Source of the DNA: Phytohabitans sp036906915
Lineage (GTDB): Bacteria > Actinomycetota > Actinomycetes > Mycobacteriales > Micromonosporaceae
Length of the DNA: 64,000 nucleotides
Assembly (NCBI RefSeq): GCF_036906915.1
Contig: NZ_JBAKHX010000022.1
Span: 1-64,000, forward strand
Direction of reading: 5' to 3'
The position numbers and the translations under genes were made by a program. Of the stretch, positions 16,225 through 24,065 are shown one piece after another (position 1 is the first letter of the stretch; each line of letters starts with the position of its first letter). The notes beneath the pieces were generated by a model. It was not told the DNA's origin. It ran no database searches and was given only the letters and a program-made list of their open reading frames with translations.

Positions 16225-16974
16225 GTGGAGAGTGCGCTCGCGGTTCGGGGGTTGGTCAAGCGGTTCGAGACCGTCGTAGCGGTGGCTGGCATCGACCTGG
16301 ATGTGCCGGCGGGGTCGTTCTACGGGCTGCTCGGCCCGAATGGGGCGGGCAAGACGACCACGCTTTCCATGGCTGTGGGGCTGTTGCGGCCGGACGAGGG
16401 ACGGGTGTGGGTCCGGGGCCATGACGTATGGTCCGATCCCACCCACGCCAAGGCTCTGCTCGGGGTGCTGCCAGACGGGGTTCGCCTCTTGGACCGGCTG
16501 ACCGGTGCCGAGTTGCTCGCGTACCACGGGCTGCTTCGGGGCATGGACCCGGCGGTGATCGACCAGCGTGCCCGCGAGCTGCTCGACGTACTCGCGCTGG
16601 CCGGCGCCGGCCGCACGCTCGTGGTCGACTACTCGGCCGGCATGAAGAAGAAGATCGGATTGGCGTGCGCGCTGCTGCACGCGCCGCGGCTGCTGGTGTT
16701 GGACGAGCCGTTCGAGGCGGTCGACCCGGTGTCGGCGGCGCTGATCCGCGACATCCTCCAGCGATACGTGGCCGGCGGCGGGACGGTGATCTTCTCTAGC
16801 CACGTGATGGAGGTGGTCGAGCGGCTGTGCAGCCACGTCGCGATCCTGGCGGATGGGGCGATCAAGCGGGTGGGCACGCTTGACGAGGTACGCGGCGGCC
16901 GGTCACTGGAGGACGTGTTCGTCGAAGTGGTCGGCGGGCGCACGGCGACGGGCGAGGAGCTCGCGTGGTTGTGA
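16225..16974 (+). CDS. ABC transporter ATP-binding protein
   Basis: A 249-residue nucleotide-binding subunit that powers the permease encoded next. Walker A is GPNGAGKT, Walker B is LLVLDEPFEAVD and the switch histidine is in IFSSHVME. The ABC signature is unusual: SAGMKKKIGLA replaces the common LSGGQ. This form recurs in ABC-2 type exporters of actinomycetes. The GTG start follows a -10 box by six bases; an ATG 21 bases upstream is an alternative. The 3' end overlaps the permease gene by 10 bases. The substrate is unknown. Confidence 0.9.
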   Translation: MESALAVRGLVKRFETVVAVAGIDLDVPAGSFYGLLGPNGAGKTTTLSMAVGLLRPDEGRVWVRGHDVWSDPTHAKALLGVLPDGVRLLDRLTGAELLAYHGLLRGMDPAVIDQRARELLDVLALAGAGRTLVVDYSAGMKKKIGLACALLHAPRLLVLDEPFEAVDPVSAALIRDILQRYVAGGGTVIFSSHVMEVVERLCSHVAILADGAIKRVGTLDEVRGGRSLEDVFVEVVGGRTATGEELAWL

Positions 16975-18569
16975 TGTTCGTCCGGCTGAAGCTCCGGATG
17001 ACTGCCAACAACTTCCGCGGCCAGCCCTGGCGCATCGCGCTCTTCCTGGTGGGCGTCTTCTTCGGGCTCTGGTGGGCGGCGAGCGGCTTCCTGCTGTTCG
17101 CCGTGCCCGGCCTGGCGGGGAGCGAGCAAGCAGCGCTGCTGGTCGCCGGGTTCGGTGGCGGGGCGCTCACGCTCGGCTGGGTACTGCTGCCGCTGGTCTT
17201 CTTCGGTGTGGACGAGACGCTGGATCCGGCGCGGTTCGCGCTGCTTCCGCTGCGCCGCCGCACTCTCGTCACCGGCACGCTCGCGGCCGCGCTGTTAGGG
17301 ATACCCGCGCTGGCGACGCTCGCGTCCACAGCCGGGCTGGTGCTGTCGGCCGGCGCGCTCGGCGGGTGGACGGCGGCGGTCGCCCAGGCCGTGGGCGTCG
17401 CGGCGGGTCTGTTTCTGTGTGTCGCGGCGAGCCGGGCGTTGACCAGTGCGTTCGCGACCATGCTGCGGTCCCGGCGGATGCGCGACCTGGCGGCGATCGC
17501 GCTCGCGGGCCTGGCCGCCCTGCTTGGTCCGCTCCAGATCGGGCTTATCACGGCTGCCGAGACCGCTGACTGGGACCGGCTGGTCGGGCCGGCGCGGGTG
17601 GTCGGCTGGACGCCGCTCGCGGCCGCGTACACGCTCGGCTTCGACGTCGCGGCTGGGCGCGGTTGGGCGGTACCGCTGAAGCTCGCCCTCACCCTGGCCG
17701 CTACCGCGGCGCTGCTGTGGTGGTGGTCTTGGTCGCTGGAGGCCGCGATGGTGGGATCGGTGACCACGGCGGGGCCGGCCAAGGCGGCGCGCGGCGGCGC
17801 CGTCGACCAGCTCGTCCCGCTTGGGATGCGGTGGATGGCCAAAAACCGGTACGCGGCGCTGGTGGCGCGGGAGATCCGGTACTGGTGGCGTGACGTGCGA
17901 CGGCGGGCTGGGCTGATCACGTTCCTGGTGGTCGGCCTGTTCCTGCCGGTGATGATCAACATCGTCGGCAACGCTCGCTCGCCGGACACGGTGAGCATCT
18001 CGATGATCTTCGTGGGCGCGTTGGCGGCGGTCACGCTGGCCAACCAGTTCGGGTACGACGGCACGGCGTACGGCGCGAACGTGGTCGCCGGGGTTCCGGG
18101 GCGGCTCGAACTGCGGGCCCGCGTGGCGGCGTTCACCGTCTACGCCGGGCCGCTGCTGGTGATCGCCGCAGTGGCGATGAGCCTGCTGCTGGGCGAGCCG
18201 ACCTGGGTGGGGCTGCTACTCGGCACGCTGGCCGCGGCGTACGGTGCCGGGCTGGCCGCCAACCTCTTCGTGTCGATCCTCGCCGCGTACGCCCTGCCCG
18301 AGACGTCCAACCCGTTCACGATCAACACCGGTGCGGGCGTCGCGAAGAGCCTGCTCAGCCTCGTGTCCATGCTCGGTTCGGCGGCCGTGGCGGTGCCGAT
18401 GGTGGTGGCCGCCGCTCTGCTCGGCGACGCGCCAGCCTGGCTGTGGCTGGCCGGGCCCGCCGGCGTCGGGTACGGGCTCGGCGCCGCCACACTCGGCGTC
18501 TACCTGGCCGGCGACCTGCTCGATCGCCGGATGCCGGAGCTGTTGGCCGCGGTCACGCCCCGCCGGTGA
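16965..18569 (+). CDS. ABC-2 type transporter permease
   Basis: A 534-residue polytopic membrane protein with roughly twelve hydrophobic segments in two similar halves, separated by a soluble stretch near residues 260-300 (VPLGMRWMAKNRYAALVAREI). This is typical of large ABC-2 exporter permeases of actinomycetes. It overlaps the ATPase gene; starts at GTG 16965, GTG 16971 or ATG 16974 are all possible. Together with the ATPase it should form an exporter. It sits between the two symporter modules without an evident functional link. Confidence 0.85.
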   Translation: MVVMFVRLKLRMTANNFRGQPWRIALFLVGVFFGLWWAASGFLLFAVPGLAGSEQAALLVAGFGGGALTLGWVLLPLVFFGVDETLDPARFALLPLRRRTLVTGTLAAALLGIPALATLASTAGLVLSAGALGGWTAAVAQAVGVAAGLFLCVAASRALTSAFATMLRSRRMRDLAAIALAGLAALLGPLQIGLITAAETADWDRLVGPARVVGWTPLAAAYTLGFDVAAGRGWAVPLKLALTLAATAALLWWWSWSLEAAMVGSVTTAGPAKAARGGAVDQLVPLGMRWMAKNRYAALVAREIRYWWRDVRRRAGLITFLVVGLFLPVMINIVGNARSPDTVSISMIFVGALAAVTLANQFGYDGTAYGANVVAGVPGRLELRARVAAFTVYAGPLLVIAAVAMSLLLGEPTWVGLLLGTLAAAYGAGLAANLFVSILAAYALPETSNPFTINTGAGVAKSLLSLVSMLGSAAVAVPMVVAAALLGDAPAWLWLAGPAGVGYGLGAATLGVYLAGDLLDRRMPELLAAVTPRR

Positions 18570-18575
18570 CGCACA

Positions 18576-19115
18576 ATGTTCCACGTGAATCATCCGCCTG
18601 AGCCGGGCGCCCAGATCCACGGCACCGACCCTTTCGCGGTGCCGGATGAAGCGCGCTCGCCCGCGCGGAGGCTGCGCGGGCGGATCGCGTCGGCCGTGAC
18701 CCTGTGGACGGCGCCCGGGCCCGCCGGTCTCACCGTGTCCACGACGCTGGTCGTCGACGGCGAGCCGGCGCGGCTGGTCGGCGTGCTCGATGACGAGTCC
18801 GACCTGTGGCCGGCCGCGCGGAGCGCGGGCCGCTTCGCGGTCGCGCCGCTGACGAGCGCGCACCGCCAGCTCGCCGACCGCTTCGCGGGCCTGATGCCCG
18901 CGCCCGGCGGCCTCTTCAAGGGGTACGCCTTCCGCGACACGCCCTACGGCCCGGTGCCGGCGGACGTCGCGACCTGGGTCGGCTGCCGGCTCGACGATGC
19001 CCGTGAGCTGGGATGGGGCCTGCTGGTCGAGGCCACCGTCGAGACCGTTGAGCTGGGCGCGGACGACGATCCGCTGGTGCATTTCCGGGGCCGGTACCGC
19101 CAGCTAGGCCATTGA
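18576..19115 (+). CDS. Flavin reductase-like (FMN-binding split barrel) protein
   Basis: A 179-residue protein with the fold of the flavin reductase domain: RIASAVTLWTAP then GLTVSTTLVVDGEPARLVGVL, SGRFAVAPL-like and HRQLADRFAG segments. It may bind FMN and reduce or sequester flavin, or act as a partner for a monooxygenase, none of which is encoded nearby. It begins six bases after the permease stop codon, so it could be co-transcribed with the exporter. Confidence 0.75.
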   Translation: MFHVNHPPEPGAQIHGTDPFAVPDEARSPARRLRGRIASAVTLWTAPGPAGLTVSTTLVVDGEPARLVGVLDDESDLWPAARSAGRFAVAPLTSAHRQLADRFAGLMPAPGGLFKGYAFRDTPYGPVPADVATWVGCRLDDARELGWGLLVEATVETVELGADDDPLVHFRGRYRQLGH

Positions 19116-19146
19116 CTCCTTTCGAATCATCCAACCGGTAAGCGGC

Positions 19147-19160
19147 GTGATCAACGTCAC
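19147..19160. promoter_or_regulatory. CRP/FNR-family operator (GTGATCAACGTCAC)
   Basis: An exact match to the GTGA-N6-TCAC consensus of CRP-type regulators (CRP, GlxR, Cmr). It is centred about 140 bases before the DUF485 gene of the second symporter operon. Acetate permease genes are controlled by CRP-type proteins in several bacteria, which makes this a credible site. Binding is inferred, not shown. Confidence 0.5.
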
Positions 19161-19293
19161 TCGGCGCAGCTAGATAACCGTTCGGCGCAATCGACGACCA
19201 CCGACGCCCAGCCCACCTGATGGGCTTCTTACGGTGCGGGCCGAAACCCTCTGAGCATGAACATCCACGCCCCGTGAAGGTGGTGAACCCCGC

Positions 19294-19641
19294 ATGACGA
19301 CCGATGCACCCGCCCCGGCCCCCACAACCCCGGAGCGGTATGTCGAGGTCCAGCGGTCGGACGAGTTTGCCGGGCTGCGCAAGGCCTTGCGCGGCTTCGT
19401 CTTCCCGATGACCGTTGCGTTCTTCATCTGGTACGCGCTTTACGTGATCCTGTCCGCCTACGCGCGCGGCTTCATGGACACCAAGGTGGTTGGCCACATC
19501 AACGTGGCACTGGTCTTTGGCCTGCTGCAGTTCTTGTCCACGTTCCTGATCGCGTGGCTCTACTCCCGGTACGCCGGCAGCAAGATCGACCCGACCGCCG
19601 ACAAGATCCGCGGTGAGCTCGAGAACGGGGACAAGAAATGA
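19294..19641 (+). CDS. DUF485 domain membrane protein
   Basis: A 115-residue DUF485 (YjcH-like) protein with two membrane helices (about residues 41-60 and 68-92), the conserved segment VILSAYARGFM between and before them, and a charged N-terminus. DUF485 genes almost always precede acetate-permease genes and are thought to assist or regulate the transporter. Its stop overlaps the symporter start (ATGA). The 178-base upstream gap carries a CRP-type palindrome, and GAAGGTGG precedes the start. Confidence 0.9.
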   Translation: MTTDAPAPAPTTPERYVEVQRSDEFAGLRKALRGFVFPMTVAFFIWYALYVILSAYARGFMDTKVVGHINVALVFGLLQFLSTFLIAWLYSRYAGSKIDPTADKIRGELENGDKK

Positions 19642-21311
19642 GTGCCTTTCTCGCCGCGGAGGCCGGCAACACCACCGCACGGAACCTGACCATCGTCCTG
19701 TTCCTCGTCTTCGTGGCGGTCACCCTCGCCATCACGGTGTGGGCCAGCCGCCAGACGAAGACCGCCACCGACTTCTACGCCGGTGGTCGCGCCTTCTCCG
19801 GCTTCCAGAACGGCATGGCGATCGGCGGCGACTACATGTCCGCCGCGTCGTTCCTCGGCATCGCCGGCCTGATCGCGCTGTACGGCTACGACGGCTTCCT
19901 GTACTCAATCGGCTTCCTGGTGGCCTGGCTGGTGGCCCTGCTCCTGGTCGCCGAGCTGCTCCGTAACTCGGGCAAGTACACGATGGCCGACGTGCTCGCC
20001 TTCCGGATGCGGCAGCGCCCGGTGCGTACCGCCGCCTCCGTCTCCACGGTGACGGTGTCGATCTTCTACCTGATCGCCCAGATGGTCGGCGCGGGCGCGC
20101 TGGTCGCGCTGCTGCTCGGCATCCGGCCGGGCACCACGTTCCTGGGCATGGACGCCGACGCCGCGAAGATCGCCACGATCATCCTGGTCGGCGCCCTGAT
20201 GATCGTGTACGTGACGGTCGGCGGCATGAAGGGCACCACGTACGTCCAGATCGTCAAGGCGTTCCTGCTGATGAGCGGCGCGGCGATCATGACGGTTCTG
20301 GTGCTGGCCAAGTTCAACTTCAACCTCTCGTCGCTGCTTGGCGCGGCGGCGGACGCGTCCGGCAAGGGCGACGCGTTCCTCGAACCGGGACTGCGCTACG
20401 GCGTGGATGTCGCCGACAACGCGAAGCAAACCTTCTACAACAAGATGGACCTGCTCTCGCTCGGCATCGCCCTGGTGCTCGGCACGGCCGGCCTGCCGCA
20501 CATCCTGATCCGCTTCTACACCGTCCCGACCGCCCGCGCGGCCCGCAAGAGCGTGCTCTGGGCGATCGGCATCATCGGTACCTTCTATCTCTTCACCCTG
20601 GCGCTCGGCTTCGGCGCGGCGGCGCTGGTCGGTGGCGAGGCGATCCGGGCGCAGGACGCGGCCGGCAACACCGCCGCACCGCAGCTCGCGGAGGCCCTTG
20701 GCATCGACTTCTTCGGTGGCGACACCGGTGGGGCGGTGATGCTGGCGGTCATCGCGGCGGTCGCCTTCGCGACGATCCTCGCCGTGGTCGCCGGGCTCAC
20801 GCTGGCGTCGTCGTCGAGCATCGCGCATGACTTCTACGCCAACGTGATCAAGAAGGGCCAGACGTCCGAGGGCCAGGAGGTGAGGGTCGCCCGGATCGCG
20901 GCGTTCGTGATCGGCGCGATCTCGATCGTGCTGGCGCTCTTCGCGCAGAGCCTCAACGTGGCGTTCCTGGTCGCGCTCGCGTTCGCGGTCGCGGCGTCCG
21001 GCAACCTGCCGGCCATCCTGTACAGCCTCTTCTGGAAGCGGTTCAACACCTCCGGCGCGGTCTGGGCCATCTACGGCGGTCTGCTGGCGGCCGTGGTGCT
21101 GGTCTTCTTCTCGCCGGTCGTGTCGGGGGCGCCGACGTCGATGTTCAAGAACTCGGACTGGCAGTGGTTCCCGCTGTCCAACCCGGGCATCATCTCCATC
21201 CCGTTCGGCTTCCTCTGCGGTTGGATTGGCACGTTGCTCTCCAAGGAAAGCGACGAGCAGAAATACGCCGAGCTGGAGGTTCGCTCCCTTACCGGTGCGG
21301 GCGCGCACTAA
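19638..21311 (+). CDS. actP: Cation/acetate symporter ActP-like, second copy
   Basis: A 557-residue SSS-family symporter with about 13 helices and the classical ActP pattern: DFYAGGRAFSGFQNGMAIGG, DYMSAASFLGIAGL, FRMRQRPVRTAASVSTV and SSSSIAHDFYANV. It should import acetate or a related monocarboxylate with a cation. Its order DUF485-ActP matches E. coli yjcH-actP, although no acs gene is present here. It is closer to the standard family than the first copy at 14.5 kb. A strong hairpin terminator follows. Confidence 0.92.
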   Translation: MSAFLAAEAGNTTARNLTIVLFLVFVAVTLAITVWASRQTKTATDFYAGGRAFSGFQNGMAIGGDYMSAASFLGIAGLIALYGYDGFLYSIGFLVAWLVALLLVAELLRNSGKYTMADVLAFRMRQRPVRTAASVSTVTVSIFYLIAQMVGAGALVALLLGIRPGTTFLGMDADAAKIATIILVGALMIVYVTVGGMKGTTYVQIVKAFLLMSGAAIMTVLVLAKFNFNLSSLLGAAADASGKGDAFLEPGLRYGVDVADNAKQTFYNKMDLLSLGIALVLGTAGLPHILIRFYTVPTARAARKSVLWAIGIIGTFYLFTLALGFGAAALVGGEAIRAQDAAGNTAAPQLAEALGIDFFGGDTGGAVMLAVIAAVAFATILAVVAGLTLASSSSIAHDFYANVIKKGQTSEGQEVRVARIAAFVIGAISIVLALFAQSLNVAFLVALAFAVAASGNLPAILYSLFWKRFNTSGAVWAIYGGLLAAVVLVFFSPVVSGAPTSMFKNSDWQWFPLSNPGIISIPFGFLCGWIGTLLSKESDEQKYAELEVRSLTGAGAH

Positions 21312-21330
21312 CAGCCGGCACGAACGACGG

Positions 21331-21360
21331 ACCCGTGCGGTTGTGGCTGGCCGCACGGGT
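21331..21360 (+). terminator. Hairpin terminator after actP
   Basis: A perfect 10-bp stem, ACCCGTGCGG with CCGCACGGGT, around a 10-base loop, 19 bases after the symporter stop. It lacks a U-tract, as is common for actinomycete terminators. Confidence 0.65.
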
Positions 21361-21420
21361 TCGTCCCGTTCTGGACCGGGTAACTCGCTAGGGCACGAAT
21401 CTGGCTGGACGGGAGATCGG

Positions 21421-21426
21421 TAGGCT
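21421..21426 (+). promoter_or_regulatory. Candidate -10 element TAGGCT for leaderless epimerase mRNA
   Basis: TAGGCT followed by six bases and then the ATG of the epimerase gene, with no Shine-Dalgarno sequence. Confidence 0.45.
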
Positions 21427-21432
21427 TGCGTC

Positions 21433-22413
21433 ATGGTCATAGCGCCGCGATTCGGAGCAGGTCACCGCGTCCTCGTCACCGGAGGCGCGGGATTCGTGCC
21501 GTCGCACCTGGTCGACGTCCTGCTCGCGCGCGGTTGCACGGTCGTGGCCGTCGACAACTTCGTCACCGGCTCCAAGGACAACCTGGGCCACCTCGCTGAG
21601 CACCCGCGGTTCGCGCTGGTCGAGGCCGACGTCTCCGACGGGCTGCCCGACCACAACCCGGCGATCACCGAGCGCTTCGACGCGATCATGCACATGGCGT
21701 CGCCAGCGAGCCCCAAAGACTTCGCCACGCTGCCGATCGAGATCCTCCGGGTCGGTTCGGTCGCCACGATGCACCTGCTCGACCGGGCGGTCGCCGACGG
21801 GGCCCGGTTCCTGCTCGCGTCCACCTCAGAGGCGTACGGCGACCCGCAGGTGCACCCCCAGCCCGAGACGTACTGGGGCAACGTCAACCCCATCGGCATC
21901 CGCAGCGTGTACGACGAGTCCAAGCGGTTCGCCGAGGCGGCCACGATGGCGTACCACCGCCACCACGGCCTGGACGTCGCCATCGTGCGGATCTTCAACA
22001 CGTACGGGCCACGGATGCGGCCCGACGACGGGCGGGCGGTGCCGACGTTCATCACCCAGGCGCTGCGCGGCGAGCCCATCACGCTGCACGGCACGGGCAC
22101 CCAGACCCGCTCGGTCTGCTACGTCGACGACCTGGTGCGCGGCATCCTGCTGCTGCTCGACTCCGAGGAGACCGGGCCGATCAACTGCGGCACCGAGCAC
22201 GAGTTCTCCATGCGCGAGCTGGCCGAGCTGATCGTTCGGCTGACCGGCAGCTCGTCGGAGATCACCTACCTGCCGCGCACGGCCGACGATCCGGAGATGC
22301 GGCGTCCCGACCTCACTCTGGCGCGCACGCGGTTGGGCTTCGAGCCGGAGGTCGGCGTCGAAGACGGCCTGAGCCGCACGATCGCCCACTTCACCCAGCG
22401 CCTGCCCCACTAG
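21433..22413 (+). CDS. NAD-dependent epimerase/dehydratase, UDP-glucuronate decarboxylase-like
   Basis: A 326-residue extended SDR enzyme. The combination of MASPASP and a catalytic tyrosine in the YDESKR context, rather than plain YGxSK, is typical of UDP-xylose synthase (UXS), which converts UDP-glucuronate to UDP-xylose. The C-terminal region has RIFNTYGPRMRPDDGR and TRSVCYVDDLV. The dinucleotide loop reads GGAGFVPSH: the usual third glycine is proline. It starts leaderless and is followed by three LCP genes, so its sugar nucleotide may feed a wall polymer. A 4,6-dehydratase or 4-epimerase role is the alternative. Confidence 0.82.
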   Translation: MVIAPRFGAGHRVLVTGGAGFVPSHLVDVLLARGCTVVAVDNFVTGSKDNLGHLAEHPRFALVEADVSDGLPDHNPAITERFDAIMHMASPASPKDFATLPIEILRVGSVATMHLLDRAVADGARFLLASTSEAYGDPQVHPQPETYWGNVNPIGIRSVYDESKRFAEAATMAYHRHHGLDVAIVRIFNTYGPRMRPDDGRAVPTFITQALRGEPITLHGTGTQTRSVCYVDDLVRGILLLLDSEETGPINCGTEHEFSMRELAELIVRLTGSSSEITYLPRTADDPEMRRPDLTLARTRLGFEPEVGVEDGLSRTIAHFTQRLPH

Positions 22414-22488
22414 CCTCGCACCGGCCTGTCCGCGTCGCGGCCTCGCGGCGCACCGGGCGCCGTGGGCCGTCAGGCCCGCGCCGCTTGG

Positions 22489-22574
22489 CCGTCGATCAAG
22501 GGCAATCGCGTGGATCAAGGGCGAGGGCACGCGGATCTGAGATCAAAGCACGTGCCTTCGGCCTTGATCGACGG
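22489..22574. repeat. Nested inverted-repeat element with GATCAAGG motifs
   Basis: Outer arms CCGTCGATCAAGG (22489-22501) and CCTTGATCGACGG (22562-22574) are a perfect 13-bp inverted repeat. Inside are a further GATCAAGGG, a GATCAAAG, and inner arms around GGCACG and CGTGCC. The arrangement resembles a mobile palindromic (REP or MITE-like) unit or a fold-back RNA. Confidence 0.5.
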
Positions 22575-22708
22575 AAACGGGCGGCGCCCGCCGCCGGGCG
22601 ACGGGTGGCGGAGGGAGGGCGGGGCGGCACGGGCGCGGGGGTCGCTCGGATGAGTCCCATGTTTGTGCCGTTGCGGCGGCGCTGAAAGGCGATCTTAGAT
22701 TTCCGGCA

Positions 22709-22714
22709 TACCCT
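22709..22714 (+). promoter_or_regulatory. Candidate -10 element TACCCT for first LCP gene
   Basis: TACCCT lies seven bases before the ATG, with no ribosome-binding site; consistent with a leaderless transcript. Confidence 0.45.
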
Positions 22715-22721
22715 GAGTTAC

Positions 22722-23969
22722 ATGTCACCGACCAGGTCTCCCTACGGCAGCAGCGCCGGACGAGCCTCCGTGCCGGGTGCGAACGCCCCTAATTCGGGAC
22801 GTATCTCCGGCCGCGCCCGCATCCCGGGTGCTGACGCCGACGACTACAGTCGGCTGGGACCGCCTGCACGGTCGGTGTCCGGTGGCGGGCGCGGGCCGGT
22901 GGGGCCGTACGGGCCTGGCGGACTGCGGGGACCTGTCGGTCCTGGCGGTGGGCGCGGGCGACTGCGGCCGAAGTGGCGCAGGATCGCCCTGCTGGCGGGC
23001 GTGATCGTGCTGGTGGTGGGCCTGCTCGGCGCGGGTGGGCTGTGGGCGTACGTCAACGGCCTCGACGACGACATCGCCCGCACTGACCCGTTTTCCGAGA
23101 TCACCGGTGGCCGGCCGGCGAAGACGGTCGACGGTTCGCTCAACATTCTCATGGTCGGCAGCGACTCGCGTGACCCGGACGCCCCGGTCGACTCGGGCAG
23201 CCAGTGGCGCGCCGACACGATCATCGTGATGCACATTCCGGCGAGCCACGATCAGGCGTATCTGGTGTCGATCCCCCGGGACCTGTACGTGCCGATCCCG
23301 GATGGTGCGAACGCGGAGTGCGGCAGCGGCCAGCGCGGCAAGATCAATGCGGCGTTCGCGTTTGGTGGTCTGCCGCTGGCGGTACGCACCGTGGAGTGCT
23401 TCACGGACGTGCGCATCGACCATGTCATGGCGATCGACTTCGCCGGGTTCAAGGAGGTCACCGACGCGCTCGGTGGCGTCGACCTCAACGTCGAGCGCAC
23501 CACCAAGTCGATCCACAAGCCGTACCGGACGTTCCAGAAGGGCGTCAACCACATGGACGGCGCCGAGGCGCTGGACTGGATCCGCCAGCGCAAGCAGTTC
23601 CCGGACGGCGACTTCGCCCGGATGCGCCACCAGCAGGAGTTCCTCAAGGCGCTGATGGACAAGGCGGCGAGCACGGGCACGCTGACCAATCCGAAGAAGC
23701 TGAACTCGTTCCTCCAGGCGGTGACCGACGCGGTGACCGTGGACGACGGTTTCTCACTGGTCGACATGGCGGTCCAGTTCCGCAACCTGCGCGGCGAGAA
23801 CCTGAAGTTCATCACCAGCCCGCACAACGGCAGCCAGACGATCAACGGTGAGTCGGTGGTCGTGTCGAACAAGGAGAAGGCGCTGGAGATGTACAAGGCG
23901 ATGTCGAACGACACGATGAAGGACTGGGTGGCGGCGAACGCCAAACCCAGCCCTACGCCAGGGAGCTGA
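22722..23969 (+). CDS. LCP (LytR-CpsA-Psr) family glycopolymer ligase, copy 1
   Basis: A 415-residue LCP protein, likely attaching an undecaprenyl-linked glycopolymer to peptidoglycan outside the membrane. The N-terminal 85 residues are Gly/Pro/Arg-rich and cytoplasmic, then one membrane helix (about residues 88-110) anchors the extracellular LCP domain. Core motifs are LNILMVGSDSRD, RADTIIVMHI, YLVSIPRDLYVPIP, KINAAFAFGG and DGDFARMRHQQEFL. It is the first of three LCP genes in a row and the most divergent of them. The three lie 96-130 bases apart, so each may have its own promoter. Confidence 0.93.
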   Translation: MSPTRSPYGSSAGRASVPGANAPNSGRISGRARIPGADADDYSRLGPPARSVSGGGRGPVGPYGPGGLRGPVGPGGGRGRLRPKWRRIALLAGVIVLVVGLLGAGGLWAYVNGLDDDIARTDPFSEITGGRPAKTVDGSLNILMVGSDSRDPDAPVDSGSQWRADTIIVMHIPASHDQAYLVSIPRDLYVPIPDGANAECGSGQRGKINAAFAFGGLPLAVRTVECFTDVRIDHVMAIDFAGFKEVTDALGGVDLNVERTTKSIHKPYRTFQKGVNHMDGAEALDWIRQRKQFPDGDFARMRHQQEFLKALMDKAASTGTLTNPKKLNSFLQAVTDAVTVDDGFSLVDMAVQFRNLRGENLKFITSPHNGSQTINGESVVVSNKEKALEMYKAMSNDTMKDWVAANAKPSPTPGS

Positions 23970-24065
23970 CACCGGTTCGCCGGGGCGTCACCTCGGCTTC
24001 ATGACCCGTATCCCGTACGGCCGTAGCCTCCGCGCTGGACTCTGTCGTCGGCGATCGGACTCGGG

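Larger units (their letters stand above)
22414..22721. other. Intergenic region with palindromic element
   Basis: A 308-base gap with no credible gene. It contains the inverted-repeat element listed separately, a GC-rich stretch, and at its 3' end the promoter of the first LCP gene. Short open frames here lack coding features. Confidence 0.55.
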
